A DNA stretch of 64,000 bases from an uncultured Bacilli bacterium (GTDB lineage Bacteria; Bacillota_I; Bacilli_A; RF39; UBA660). Below are positions 7,705 through 16,822 of this stretch, one piece after another. The notes under the pieces were generated by a model. It searched no databases. It was not told where the DNA came from and saw only the letters and a list, made by a program, of their open reading frames with translations. The translations under genes were made by a program, and so were the position numbers. Where the stretch lies: positions 186,001 through 250,000 of the forward strand of contig CAJUTK010000001.1 of the NCBI GenBank assembly GCA_910589375.1. Reading direction: 5' to 3'. Positions within the stretch are counted from its first letter, which is position 1, and the number at the start of each line of letters is the position of its first letter.

Positions 7705-7911
7705 CTATCTAAAATTCATCTGAAGCGCAAAATCATATAAAAAATTAACAAACAAATAATCTAACGAAAAGCTAATTAGCAAAAAAGCTATTCTTATTTG
7801 TAAAACTCTTCCTTGTTTAAAAATTTGTTCGATTTTTATAGCTTCTAAAGCATAAATAACAATCGGTAAAGTAACAATATATAAAGCCATTTTAAACATG
7901 ATAATTATCAA
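7705..7911 (-). CDS. DUF1146 (YwzB-like) small membrane protein
   Basis: A 68-residue protein with two hydrophobic segments flanking the family signature ALEAIKIEQIFKQG, then a C-terminal FLYDFALQ typical of DUF1146. Function is unknown. In B. subtilis the homologue ywzB is near ywmB-spoIID, the same neighbourhood. The chosen ATG 7911 overlaps the 3' end of rpiB by 20 bases; a second ATG at 7896 (MFKM) is also possible. Confidence 0.8.
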   Translation of the reverse strand: MIIIMFKMALYIVTLPIVIYALEAIKIEQIFKQGRVLQIRIAFLLISFSLDYLFVNFLYDFALQMNFR

Positions 7912-8329
7912 TCAAGGCAATTCTACGATCATGCCTTTCCTCTTTTGGATGTTCTGTTGTTAAAAAAACTTTTAAAATTTCTTTTGATTCTTCCATTGTA
8001 AGTCTTGAACCAATTGCTATAACATTTGCATCATTATCTATCCTTGTCATTTTTGCTTCCCATGTATTATTTACTTTAGCACATCGTACCCCTGGAACCT
8101 TATTACAAGCTATACTCATACCTATTCCACTACTACAAATGAGTACACCAAAGTCTAATTCATGACTAGCTACCGCTTCTCCAACTTTAAAAGCATAATG
8201 AGGATAATCGACAGATTCAGTAGTATCTGTTCCATAATTAATAACAGTATACCCTAATTCTTCTAAGTATTTTGTCAATTCTTGTTTAATATCAATTCCC
8301 CTATGATCTGTTGCAATTCCAATTTTCAT
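7892..8329 (-). CDS. rpiB: Ribose-5-phosphate isomerase B
   Basis: A 145-residue RpiB/LacAB-family enzyme interconverting ribose-5-phosphate and ribulose-5-phosphate in the pentose phosphate pathway. It starts MKIGIATDHRGI, with the conserved DHRG phosphate site at residues 8-11. The catalytic Cys region CSSGIGMSIACNK lies near residue 66, and HDRR near the C-terminus. Length is normal for the family. RGxxI and Cys support RpiB rather than the galactose isomerase branch. The ribosome site is AGGTGTAAT. Confidence 0.93.
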   Translation of the reverse strand: MKIGIATDHRGIDIKQELTKYLEELGYTVINYGTDTTESVDYPHYAFKVGEAVASHELDFGVLICSSGIGMSIACNKVPGVRCAKVNNTWEAKMTRIDNDANVIAIGSRLTMEESKEILKVFLTTEHPKEERHDRRIALIDNYHV

Positions 8330-8352
8330 ATTACACCTCTTTTTTTATTATA

Positions 8353-10035
8353 CTATTTTTTTCTATGAATAATAGCATCTATTGTATCCTTCCCAATAAT
8401 TACATCAAATGTGTTTGTCACATACGTACAGAAGAAATAAACACTTGCTCCTACTATCGCATAGAAAATAGTAATCAAAATAGACATCATGCGACTATGA
8501 CCGCCTATTGGAATAATATAATTTAATCCTAAAATGACAAGACACATAATAATACAAGATGCGATAATATAACGGAAATGTCTTAATGTCCTTCTATAAG
8601 ATATATTGATAAACTTTTTTAAATCTTTTAAACAAATAAAGATAGAAATACTGTAGCCTATCATAGTGGCTACTAAATTTCCATAATAAATTGGAAGTCC
8701 TATTTTGTGAAATAATATCATGAATGGTATATTCATAATAACATTAAATAAAAACCCACTAAATAATCCAATATACATAGATTTATATCTACTAAGAGAT
8801 TGCATAGTAACAATAACATTTGTAAATAAACTTCCAAAAACAGCTACAAAAACACTTACCATAAATACTTTAGGACCATAGTAAGATTCTCCATAAAAAA
8901 TAGTCCAAACAGGTTCTGATAATAGGGATAATCCAACTGCCATTGGGATTGTAATATATAAAATAATTCGTAATGCCTTATTAATTTTTAGTCTTACTTC
9001 TGGCATATTTTTATCTACATAATCACTAGTTAAACTTGGAAGCAAGCTAACTACAATTCCATTTGCAATAGCCATTACAATAACGTTTAATTTAGTACCT
9101 AGAGTAGTTACAATATTCATAATAACAGAAGCATCTGTTAAAGAATAATTAGCAACACCTGTAAGTGTACTAACAACTGTAAACATATCTACTAATTGAA
9201 AAGATGTACCTATTAATTCCATAATAATTAAAGGAATTGTATAGCGAATAATTTTCTGAAATAGAAATTTATCCGTAATTTTCTTTTCTTCCTCTAACTT
9301 TATAATCTTGCCTTCATGAAGTTCTTTCTTTTTCTTTCTCAAATAGAAGAATGCCGCAATTGCTCCTAAAGTAGCACCAAAAACTGCAACACCAACGGCA
9401 ATACCAAGAGAAGTACGAAATACCTTTATACATAAATAAGAACCTAATAAAATGACAATTACACGTATAAATTGTTCTAATACTTGAGATATAGAGGAAG
9501 CTTGTATATATTTCATTCCTTGCAAATATCCTCTTATCATACTAATTAAAGTTACAAAGAAAATAGCAGAAGAAGAAATTCTAATAACTAAGGTAATCTC
9601 TCGAATTAAATATTGCCCATGCATAACATTACCATAAGCTATTAATTCAGCACCTAAAGAATGGGCAATTTCACTAAAATCATTATAATTAATAATATAT
9701 TTTGCTAATATAGGAGCAAAAATTAAAAGAATTGCTGTTGTTATAAGTGAAGAGATGATCATCACTTTTCCAGCTAATTGATAGGATCTTTTCTTAGTGT
9801 ATTCATATCCTAATGTATGATATTCACTTACCATCTTACTAATTGCAAGCGGTAAACCTATTGTGGATAAGTTTAAGAATATCGCATAAATATTATATGC
9901 TGCTCCATAAATAACACTTCCCTCAGAGCCAATAATCGCATAAAAAGGAATTACATAAAGAACCCCTAATATCTTTGTAAGAATTAAACAAAAAGTCGCA
10001 ATAAATGCTCCACGAAGGAAATTATCTTTTTTCAT
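8353..10035 (-). CDS. SpoVB/MurJ-like oligosaccharidyl-lipid flippase
   Basis: A 560-residue membrane protein of the MVF/polysaccharide-transporter superfamily, with about 14 predicted helices starting at residue 8 (FLRGAFIATFCLILTKILG). A characteristic first loop YVIPFYAIIGSEGSVIYG follows. The family moves lipid-linked sugar precursors across the membrane. B. subtilis SpoVB (cortex synthesis) and YtgP are closest in pattern, and with other sporulation genes nearby I favour SpoVB or a general lipid II flippase. The region around 230-245 is a basic cytoplasmic loop. Start ATG 10035 has AAAGGATGAG upstream. Confidence 0.85.
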   Translation of the reverse strand: MKKDNFLRGAFIATFCLILTKILGVLYVIPFYAIIGSEGSVIYGAAYNIYAIFLNLSTIGLPLAISKMVSEYHTLGYEYTKKRSYQLAGKVMIISSLITTAILLIFAPILAKYIINYNDFSEIAHSLGAELIAYGNVMHGQYLIREITLVIRISSSAIFFVTLISMIRGYLQGMKYIQASSISQVLEQFIRVIVILLGSYLCIKVFRTSLGIAVGVAVFGATLGAIAAFFYLRKKKKELHEGKIIKLEEEKKITDKFLFQKIIRYTIPLIIMELIGTSFQLVDMFTVVSTLTGVANYSLTDASVIMNIVTTLGTKLNVIVMAIANGIVVSLLPSLTSDYVDKNMPEVRLKINKALRIILYITIPMAVGLSLLSEPVWTIFYGESYYGPKVFMVSVFVAVFGSLFTNVIVTMQSLSRYKSMYIGLFSGFLFNVIMNIPFMILFHKIGLPIYYGNLVATMIGYSISIFICLKDLKKFINISYRRTLRHFRYIIASCIIMCLVILGLNYIIPIGGHSRMMSILITIFYAIVGASVYFFCTYVTNTFDVIIGKDTIDAIIHRKK

Positions 10036-10146
10036 TGGCTCATCCTTTCTGTCGTAACAATTATACTATTAAAAGAAAAATAAAACAAGTTTCTTCCCAT
10101 AATAGTAATTTTGTTGTATACTAATGTACATTGGGGGAAAAAAGTT

Positions 10147-10977
10147 ATGTATCAATTTGTAGAGGATTTAAAAGAAGATCAATATAAAGCTTTTATTGAA
10201 GTAAAAAAGTTAGACAGGAAAAGCTATGGAAATAAGGAATGTTTTTATTTTGGAGTTGCCAAAGATAGAAAATTAGTAGCGTGCTGCAAAGTATTTATAG
10301 AAATAGAAAACAGAAAAAAAATCTTTTTTATTCCCCTCGGTATTCAAACTATTATAGAAGATATAGAACTCTATCAATTTTTTAAAAAGTATCTTTCTAT
10401 TACAGCAAAAAAATATAATGTACGAAAAATAAAAATTTATTCTAGTGATAATTCGAATCTATTACAAATTGGCTTTATAAAAACTCGTAAAAATACTAGA
10501 GCTTATCTACCACTAAAAAAAGAAAAAGAGGTAGTAACTCCTAATTACTTACAAGTTCTAGAGCTAAATAGTGAAAGAAAAAGAAAGAAATTAAAAGAAT
10601 TAAAAACTAAAAACAAAGATTTATTTTTATTTAATAATGTCTCTTTCTTCGCACTGCAATTAGATTTATACAGTTATTTAGATACCATAAAAGAAGAAAA
10701 TAAAAGAGAAGTAGTGACTCGTTTATTAAATGAATTAGGTGATATACTAATACTAGAAAGCATTAGTATTGAATATTTAAATGATAAAGAAGTCGTTTTA
10801 ATAGATAATGATAACTATTCTTCTGTTCTTTTAGAAGAAAGAAAAAATATTTTTTTTCCAAGATTAAAAGAAGAATTAGTAAAAAAAGGAATCAAGAAAT
10901 TATATCTTTCAAGTACTACTAAGTCTTCCTTACCGCTTGAACAAGATATTATTATAGAATATGAAATGAATATTTAA
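10147..10977 (+). CDS. Hypothetical protein, possibly FemAB/GNAT-like
   Basis: About 276 residues from ATG 10147, chosen because a strong TTGGGGGAAAAAAG ribosome site precedes it; an upstream TTG at 10111 would overlap that site. Residues about 75-120 (FIPLGIQ, then a long helix and KIKIYSSDNS) and IGFIKTRKN resemble the first acyltransferase half of FemAB-like aminoacyltransferases. The second half is highly charged and I cannot assign it. It is transcribed divergently from the spoVB-like gene and converges on ftsH. Function is uncertain. Confidence 0.5.
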   Translation: MYQFVEDLKEDQYKAFIEVKKLDRKSYGNKECFYFGVAKDRKLVACCKVFIEIENRKKIFFIPLGIQTIIEDIELYQFFKKYLSITAKKYNVRKIKIYSSDNSNLLQIGFIKTRKNTRAYLPLKKEKEVVTPNYLQVLELNSERKRKKLKELKTKNKDLFLFNNVSFFALQLDLYSYLDTIKEENKREVVTRLLNELGDILILESISIEYLNDKEVVLIDNDNYSSVLLEERKNIFFPRLKEELVKKGIKKLYLSSTTKSSLPLEQDIIIEYEMNI

Positions 10978-10987
10978 TATTATAAAA

Positions 10988-11014
10988 AAGAGGATAATTA
11001 TTTATTATCCTCTT
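10988..11014. terminator. Bidirectional terminator between converging genes
   Basis: An 11-bp stem (AAGAGGATAAT/ATTATCCTCTT) with loop TATTT. It has T-rich tails in both directions and overlaps the last codons of ftsH. Confidence 0.75.
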
Positions 11015-13001
11015 CTTTTTCTTGTAACTCTTCTAAAAGTTCTTCTTTTTCCATCTTTGAATATCCTTTAATTTTTTTATCTTTTGCCACTTCTCTTAAA
11101 TCATCTAAAGATAAATCTGCAAAAGAGGCTTCTTTAAAGTCGCTTTTATCTACTTCATTATCTTCATCTGGCATACATCCATGTTCTACAAGATATTCAA
11201 TTTGTTCTTTTGTAATAGTTTCATATTCTAATAAAGTGTTAGCAATTAAATCTAATAACTCTTTATTTTCTGAAATAATTTGTTTTGTTTTTTCATAGCA
11301 TTCATTAATGATTTTGCGTTGTTCTTGATCAATTTCAAATGCTACTTGACTAGAGAAGTTTCTACTCTTATTATAGTCTCTTCCTAAAAATACACTTGAT
11401 TCTTGATGCTCAAATTGAACTGGCCCTAAATCACTCATACCATATTCTGTAACCATAGCACGAGCTATTTTAGTAGCCTTTTCAAAGTCATTATGAGCTC
11501 CTGTTGTAACTTCATTAAAAATTAACTCTTCTGCAACACGCCCACCAAGTAAACCACTAATTGTCTCTAATAATTCCTTTTTAGTTTCTAAGAATGTTTC
11601 CTCTCTTGGTAACATTAAATTATAACCACCAGCTGTTCCTCTTGGAATAATGGTTATTTTTTGAACCTCGTTGGCACCCTCTAATTTGATTCCAACTACT
11701 GCGTGTCCTGCTTCATGATAAGCAACAACCTTTTTCTCTTTTTCTGTATACTTTTTAGTAACTTTAGCAGGTCCCATTAAGACACGGTCATGTGCTTCAT
11801 CAATTTCTGACATAGTAATAGCATCCTTATTTCTTCTTACTGTAAGGAGTGCTGCTTCATTTAATAAGTTCTCTAAATCTGCTCCACTAAATCCTACTGT
11901 ACGTTTAGCAATATTTTCTAATTTAACACCTTTTGCAAAAGTCTTGCCCTTAGCATGTACTGCTAAAATTTCTTCTCTTCCTTTTACATCTGGTAAATTA
12001 ACAGTTACCTGTCTATCAAAACGTCCTGGACGTAATAAGGCTGGATCTAATACATCAGGTCTGTTGGTTGCAGCAATAACGATAATACCTTCATTTTCTC
12101 CAAATCCATCCATTTCTGTAAGCAATTGGTTTAAAGTTTGTTCACGCTCATCGTGACCTCCACCTAATCCTGCACCTCTTTGGCGACCAACTGCATCAAT
12201 TTCATCGATGAAAATTAAACATGGTGCATTATGTTTTGCTTGTTTAAACATATCTCTAACACGAGAAGCACCTACACCAACAAATAGTTCTACGAAATCA
12301 GAACCACTAATATAGTAAAATGGAACATTCGCTTCCCCTGCAACAGCACGTGCAAGTAAAGTTTTACCAGTTCCTGGAGGACCTACAAGTAAAACTCCTT
12401 TTGGAATTCTTGCTCCCATTTTTTGAAATTTCTTTGGTGCCTTTAAGAATTCAATTAATTCAGCTACTTCTTCTTTTTCTTCTGTTAATCCTGCTACATC
12501 ATTAAATGTAACTTTCTTTCTATCATCATTTAAACGAGCCCTACTTTTTCCAAAGTCCATAGACTTATTAGCACTTCCCATTTGCTTTGTAATAAAGTAG
12601 AATCCTACTCCTACTAATAATACAAGTGGTAAAACATTTACAAGCAATGCTAATAATAAACTAGATTCTGGATCTTTCGATGTCTTTATCTCATAGCCAT
12701 ATTCATCTCTACCAGTATAAAGTTCTTTGATAGTAGCATCTGTTAATGGCGCTTTTACTTTGTAATACTCATTTTTACTATAGTCTTCTAACTGACCACT
12801 TAAGTCATAAACTCCTGCACTGCTAGAAGGCGTTATAGTAACATCCTTTACTTTGCCATCTTCCATGGCTTGTATAAATTCACTGTAGGATAATGTATTA
12901 ACTTTTGTATTTAATACATTAATAAAATACATAACCCCTATAATTACAATGAATAAAAATAAATATGAAAGTGCACTTCTTTTAACTGCTTTTTTATTCA
13001 T
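10998..13001 (-). CDS. ftsH: FtsH, membrane AAA+ zinc protease
   Basis: A 667-residue ATP-dependent metalloprotease that degrades misfolded membrane proteins and regulators. Two membrane helices (about residues 12-30 and 113-138) flank an extracytoplasmic domain. The AAA module has Walker A GPPGTGKT (about 207), Walker B LIFIDEID and the SRH region DPALLRPGRFDR. The protease domain has HEAGH (about 430). The C-terminus is acidic/basic low complexity (EELLEELQEKEE), longer than the core. It follows tilS after 15 bases and is probably co-transcribed; hprT, which sits between tilS and ftsH in Bacillus, is absent. Confidence 0.98.
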   Translation of the reverse strand: MNKKAVKRSALSYLFLFIVIIGVMYFINVLNTKVNTLSYSEFIQAMEDGKVKDVTITPSSSAGVYDLSGQLEDYSKNEYYKVKAPLTDATIKELYTGRDEYGYEIKTSKDPESSLLLALLVNVLPLVLLVGVGFYFITKQMGSANKSMDFGKSRARLNDDRKKVTFNDVAGLTEEKEEVAELIEFLKAPKKFQKMGARIPKGVLLVGPPGTGKTLLARAVAGEANVPFYYISGSDFVELFVGVGASRVRDMFKQAKHNAPCLIFIDEIDAVGRQRGAGLGGGHDEREQTLNQLLTEMDGFGENEGIIVIAATNRPDVLDPALLRPGRFDRQVTVNLPDVKGREEILAVHAKGKTFAKGVKLENIAKRTVGFSGADLENLLNEAALLTVRRNKDAITMSEIDEAHDRVLMGPAKVTKKYTEKEKKVVAYHEAGHAVVGIKLEGANEVQKITIIPRGTAGGYNLMLPREETFLETKKELLETISGLLGGRVAEELIFNEVTTGAHNDFEKATKIARAMVTEYGMSDLGPVQFEHQESSVFLGRDYNKSRNFSSQVAFEIDQEQRKIINECYEKTKQIISENKELLDLIANTLLEYETITKEQIEYLVEHGCMPDEDNEVDKSDFKEASFADLSLDDLREVAKDKKIKGYSKMEKEELLEELQEKEEDNK

Positions 13002-13016
13002 AAAAAACTCCCTTCT

Positions 13017-14336
13017 TTAATAGTACTTTAGTATTATATCATAAATTCCATCTTTTTTTCTATCAAATTGCGTTTTTTTTAGCCCTGGAAGCCAAATTAT
13101 CGTTCCCCTGCTATCCGTAACTACTGGCCACGTTTTTCTTTCTTCTGATGGGACTTTTTCATCCGTAAAAATATCCCCTATTTTTTTATGACCAGATAAA
13201 TTTAATACTTCCATCTTATCACCACTTCTACAATTTCTTACAATAAGTGGCAAACATAAGGTAGAACTATCTAAATATGTTACATAATTACTTTTACAAT
13301 CACTATCAGAAATTATTTCAACAGTATGATTATTTGGTAAAACTACACTATCTTTTAGTTCGTAAGAATACTCCCCTACTCCCATTAACTTCTTAAAAAA
13401 TATAACATTATAATCCTTTAAAACTTGATAATTTAATGGGAAATCAATAGAGCTATTAACAGTACCATTGTTAATAAAATTCATTAAAATTTGAAAATGA
13501 GATTTTGAAATTTTATCAATATCTTCTCCATAGATTTGAAATAAATATTGTTGTAGCACTTCTTTTTGTAATACACTATCTAATGACTTCCAAAGAGAAT
13601 AATTTAATTTTCCATCCTTAACTATTTCAGAATAGCTCTTTTCTACAATTTTATTAACATATTTTAAAAGATTACTTAAATCTTCACTATAATCTAAAAA
13701 TTTTAAATGAACTTTTTTATTTTCTTCTTTTAGAAAGGGCAAAACTTCTTTTCTATACCTATTTCTTGTATAATGACTATCCTGATTACTTATATCCTCT
13801 ACATAAGGAATTTTATTAGAAGATACATATTGATAAATACTCTCTTTATTTAAAAATAAAAGAGGCCTTAAAATAGTATAAAAATCCCTTTCACCTTTTT
13901 TCTCTATACCACATGTTGCCTTTAAAGTTGCGCCACGTACTAATCTCATTAAAATAGTTTCTATTAAGTCATCACCATGATGCGCTGTAAATAAAAAGGA
14001 AGAATTATATTTTTTTAAAATTTGTTCAAAAAATTGATATCTTTTTTCCCTACCAATCTTTTCCGTAAATTTTTCTTGGTAAGAGAATTTTGTAGTTTCA
14101 AATAAAAGATGGTTTTCTTCACAATATTTCTGTACAAAACGTTGTTCAGAATCGCTTTCTTTTCGAAGATTATGGTGGATATGAACACATACAATACAAC
14201 ACTTAGAATTTCTACAATAATCCATAAGAATATGAAGTAAAGCCATGGAATCGGCTCCACCAGAAACTCCCACTACTAAATATTGATTTTTAGATAAATC
14301 TATATTTTCTTTTAAAAATGAATAAACTTCATTCAT
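13017..14336 (-). CDS. tilS: tRNA(Ile) lysidine synthetase
   Basis: A 439-residue PP-loop ATPase that converts C34 of tRNA-Ile(CAU) to lysidine, allowing AUA decoding. The PP-loop SGGADSM is at residues 25-31, with HHxLRxxS (HHNLRKES) near 55 and the AHHGDD motif near 115. A TilS substrate-binding region and a C-terminal domain (IVRNCRSGDKMEVL near 365) follow. The ATG at 14336 has GGTGG upstream, directly after a well-formed promoter. It likely forms an operon with ftsH. Confidence 0.96.
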   Translation of the reverse strand: MNEVYSFLKENIDLSKNQYLVVGVSGGADSMALLHILMDYCRNSKCCIVCVHIHHNLRKESDSEQRFVQKYCEENHLLFETTKFSYQEKFTEKIGREKRYQFFEQILKKYNSSFLFTAHHGDDLIETILMRLVRGATLKATCGIEKKGERDFYTILRPLLFLNKESIYQYVSSNKIPYVEDISNQDSHYTRNRYRKEVLPFLKEENKKVHLKFLDYSEDLSNLLKYVNKIVEKSYSEIVKDGKLNYSLWKSLDSVLQKEVLQQYLFQIYGEDIDKISKSHFQILMNFINNGTVNSSIDFPLNYQVLKDYNVIFFKKLMGVGEYSYELKDSVVLPNNHTVEIISDSDCKSNYVTYLDSSTLCLPLIVRNCRSGDKMEVLNLSGHKKIGDIFTDEKVPSEERKTWPVVTDSRGTIIWLPGLKKTQFDRKKDGIYDIILKYY

Positions 14337-14351
14337 ATAACCACCAATGCT

Positions 14352-14380
14352 ATTGTAATATAAAATAGTATTTTATACAA
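14352..14380 (-). promoter_or_regulatory. Promoter of tilS-ftsH
   Basis: TTGTAT (14380-14375), a 17-base spacer, then TACAAT (14357-14352); the ATG is at 14336. This promoter and its leader closely resemble the one ahead of rsmA (17672-17700). Confidence 0.7.
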
Positions 14381-14381
14381 G

Positions 14382-14411
14382 AAAAAGTAAGATACAAAAT
14401 CTTACTTTTTT
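14382..14411 (-). terminator. Terminator of the Big2-protein gene
   Basis: A 12-bp stem (AAAAAGTAAGAT and its complement) with loop ACAAA and a T-rich tail on the minus strand. It is immediately after the stop codon. Confidence 0.8.
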
Positions 14412-15773
14412 TTATTTTGATGCTGTATACATTTTAGTCTTGTATTGGAAAGAAATCTTATCCTTAATTAAACTGTAATTTGATGTTGTAATAGCTATTT
14501 CATCTTGTCTCTTATCATTACGAGCTGTAAATGGATCTGTAATTGCTGTTACATTCTTAGTAATATCAACACCATTTTGATAAACTTTAACAGAATATCC
14601 CATTAATTCACCAGTTTCCATACGTACTTCTTTTATTTGGAACGTATAGTTATCTACTACTGTTAGTATATAAGTTGCTACTTTTCCATTAGACGTAGTA
14701 GCTGTAATTGTTGTTGTACCTTCACCACGCACTCTTACAACACCATCTACTACAATAGCAACATTAGGCTTAGTACTATTCCATCTAACACTAGGGTCAG
14801 TTGCATTTTCTGGACTTACTGTCGCAGTTAATGTAATAGTTCCATAACTGGTAGTTACTGTATCTGAAGTTCTATCTAATTCAATCTTTGTAACTTCTAT
14901 TTTTTGATTAGTTACTGTAACTCTAATATCAGAAGATTTTTCCCCATCTTCTGTAGTTGCTGTAATAGTAGCAGAACCACTATTAACACCTGTTATAGTA
15001 CCAGATTCATCTACTGTTGCTACAGATTCATTACTAGTTTTCCATATTACTTTTTTATTAGTTGCCTTAGCAGGCTTTACGATAGCTTCTACTTTTACAG
15101 AAGTACCCTTTACTAAACTCGTCCTAGTAGAGCTTAAAGATAAACCTGTAACAGAAATTGTTCCGTTTTCATTTACCTCTTTTAGATGTGGATCATTTGG
15201 ATTTAATACTTCAATTACAAATTTCTTACTACTTGTATTCATTGCTTTATCTACAACTGTGATTTGAACTGGAATAGCACCTAGTTCACTAGTATCAACA
15301 ACACTAGGCTTAATTTGTACTTTACCTCTTATTCCAGAAGTAGCATCCGCTACTTTATATTTATTAGAAAAAGAAAAATCAGTTCCCTTTGCGACATAGA
15401 TAACATCTTGTACTTCTATAGTAGGACTTTCTTTATCAATATTTTCAATGCGATAAGAAACCACTTTAGATTTTTTACCATTCTCTGCTTTTAGCATAAT
15501 TTCCAATACTTGATTTTCTGTCGCAACAAATTTATTTTCTTCTTGCCACGTTTTTCCACCATCAAAAGAATAATTCTTAATCTTAATATCTTTATTCTGA
15601 TAATCGACAGTAACCTCTACATCTTCAGCAGTCCAATATTCATTATTTAAAGAAATAGATATTAAATCAGTTTGAAGTTTTACATAAGCTTCCTGATAAT
15701 AAATATAAAATATGAATCCGCCAGCTAATGTTATTAGGAAAAAAAGGACAAAATAAAACACATTTTTCTTCAT
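14412..15773 (-). CDS. Membrane-anchored Big2-domain surface protein
   Basis: A protein of about 453 residues with a single N-terminal membrane helix (about residues 5-25) and a long extracytoplasmic region. Two Ig-like stretches (about 50-195) are followed by two clear Big2 domains (about 205-290 and 295-375) with the hallmark endings SGTITGVNSGSATITATT and VVRVRGEGTTTITATT. A C-terminal beta domain follows. No catalytic motif is visible; probably structural or adhesive. ATG 15773 has GGGTG at good spacing; starts at 15779 or 15782 are possible but too close to it. It has its own promoter and terminator. Confidence 0.82.
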   Translation of the reverse strand: MKKNVFYFVLFFLITLAGGFIFYIYYQEAYVKLQTDLISISLNNEYWTAEDVEVTVDYQNKDIKIKNYSFDGGKTWQEENKFVATENQVLEIMLKAENGKKSKVVSYRIENIDKESPTIEVQDVIYVAKGTDFSFSNKYKVADATSGIRGKVQIKPSVVDTSELGAIPVQITVVDKAMNTSSKKFVIEVLNPNDPHLKEVNENGTISVTGLSLSSTRTSLVKGTSVKVEAIVKPAKATNKKVIWKTSNESVATVDESGTITGVNSGSATITATTEDGEKSSDIRVTVTNQKIEVTKIELDRTSDTVTTSYGTITLTATVSPENATDPSVRWNSTKPNVAIVVDGVVRVRGEGTTTITATTSNGKVATYILTVVDNYTFQIKEVRMETGELMGYSVKVYQNGVDITKNVTAITDPFTARNDKRQDEIAITTSNYSLIKDKISFQYKTKMYTASK

Positions 15774-15799
15774 AGCCATCACCCATTTTTACTATGTAC

Positions 15800-15828
15800 A
15801 TAATATCATAGAAGTATGCAAAAGTCAA
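15800..15828 (-). promoter_or_regulatory. Promoter of the Big2-protein gene
   Basis: TTGACT (15828-15823), a 17-base spacer and TATTAT (15805-15800), 27 bases upstream of the chosen ATG. Confidence 0.75.
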
Positions 15829-15839
15829 CGAAAGAGCTT

Positions 15840-16490
15840 CTACCAGTCTATCTTATCCATTCCATTTTGCTCTAAAAAATAATTTATTTTACTAAATGGT
15901 TTACTACCAAAAAATCCTCTATTTGCTGATAAAGGAGATGGATGTACAGATTCTATAATTGGATGTCTTTTATTGGTAATTAATTCTTTTTTACTACGTG
16001 CAAAACTACCCCATAAAACAAAAATTACTGGTTTAGTACGTTCATTTAGAGATTTTATAATAGAGTCTGTAAAATTTTCCCAGCCTTTATCTTTATGAGA
16101 TAAAGGTTTATCTTTTTCGACTGTCATAATAGAATTTAAAAGTAATACTCCTTGTTTTGCCCAATCTGTTAAATCACTTTCTTCTCTTTTAATACCTATA
16201 TCTGATTCCATCTCTTTAAAAATATTTTGAAGAGATGGCGGCTTTCTAACATTACTACGAACAGAAAAAGATAATCCATGAGCTTCTCCTAAGCCATGAT
16301 AAGGATCTTGTCCTAAAATGACAACTTTTACCTCATCATAATCTGTAAATCTAAGTGCATCAAATATATTTTGATAAGGAGGAAAAACCGTTTTAGTACG
16401 ATATTCATTTTTTACAAAGATTCCTAATTTTTTAAAATAATCTTTTTTCATTTCTTCTGCTAAAATTTCATCCCATTTTTTATTAATCAT
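15840..16490 (-). CDS. ung: Uracil-DNA glycosylase
   Basis: A 216-residue family-1 UDG that excises uracil from DNA as the first step of base-excision repair. The water-activating motif GQDPYHG lies near residue 60, the uracil-binding LLNS near 120, and the DNA-intercalation motif HPSPLS near 182. It starts ATG 16490 after GGAGGAAGTA, overlapping the end of the preceding lipoprotein gene by 8 bases. That makes translational coupling in the rsmA-lipoprotein-ung unit likely. Confidence 0.97.
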   Translation of the reverse strand: MINKKWDEILAEEMKKDYFKKLGIFVKNEYRTKTVFPPYQNIFDALRFTDYDEVKVVILGQDPYHGLGEAHGLSFSVRSNVRKPPSLQNIFKEMESDIGIKREESDLTDWAKQGVLLLNSIMTVEKDKPLSHKDKGWENFTDSIIKSLNERTKPVIFVLWGSFARSKKELITNKRHPIIESVHPSPLSANRGFFGSKPFSKINYFLEQNGMDKIDW

Positions 16491-16821
16491 TACTTCCTCC
16501 TACACATTTTAAAGTCGTTTTAGAACCATTGCAAACAAGGTTATCAATTTTTACATCTTTCGCAAAAATAGTTTGATTATCATCTATACAAACAGAACCC
16601 TCTTGAGCACTAGTTGCAAGTTCTTTTACATTAATACATTTCTTATCATAACCAGATATCCACTTCATTTCCGCTTCTTTCAATAAATTATTGACCTGAA
16701 TCACAGCCATATTCTTTTTACTTTCTTGAATGGTATCTACTGTATCTTTCACAGGTTCTGGCTTTTTTTCTCCACATCCTACCATTAAAAATAATAACAA
16801 TCCAATAAATATTTTCTTCAT
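16483..16821 (-). CDS. Small cysteine-containing lipoprotein
   Basis: A 112-residue lipoprotein with a signal sequence ending in lipobox MVGC (Cys16). A Lys/Asp-rich linker follows, then a small domain with four Cys (about residues 62, 78, 97, 105) that could form two disulfides outside the cell. The pattern VNNLLKEAEMKW is loosely like the start of a pilin-type domain, but I do not assign a family. It starts 1 base after the rsmA stop and overlaps ung. Confidence 0.65.
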   Translation of the reverse strand: MKKIFIGLLLFLMVGCGEKKPEPVKDTVDTIQESKKNMAVIQVNNLLKEAEMKWISGYDKKCINVKELATSAQEGSVCIDDNQTIFAKDVKIDNLVCNGSKTTLKCVGGSND

Positions 16822-16822
16822 T

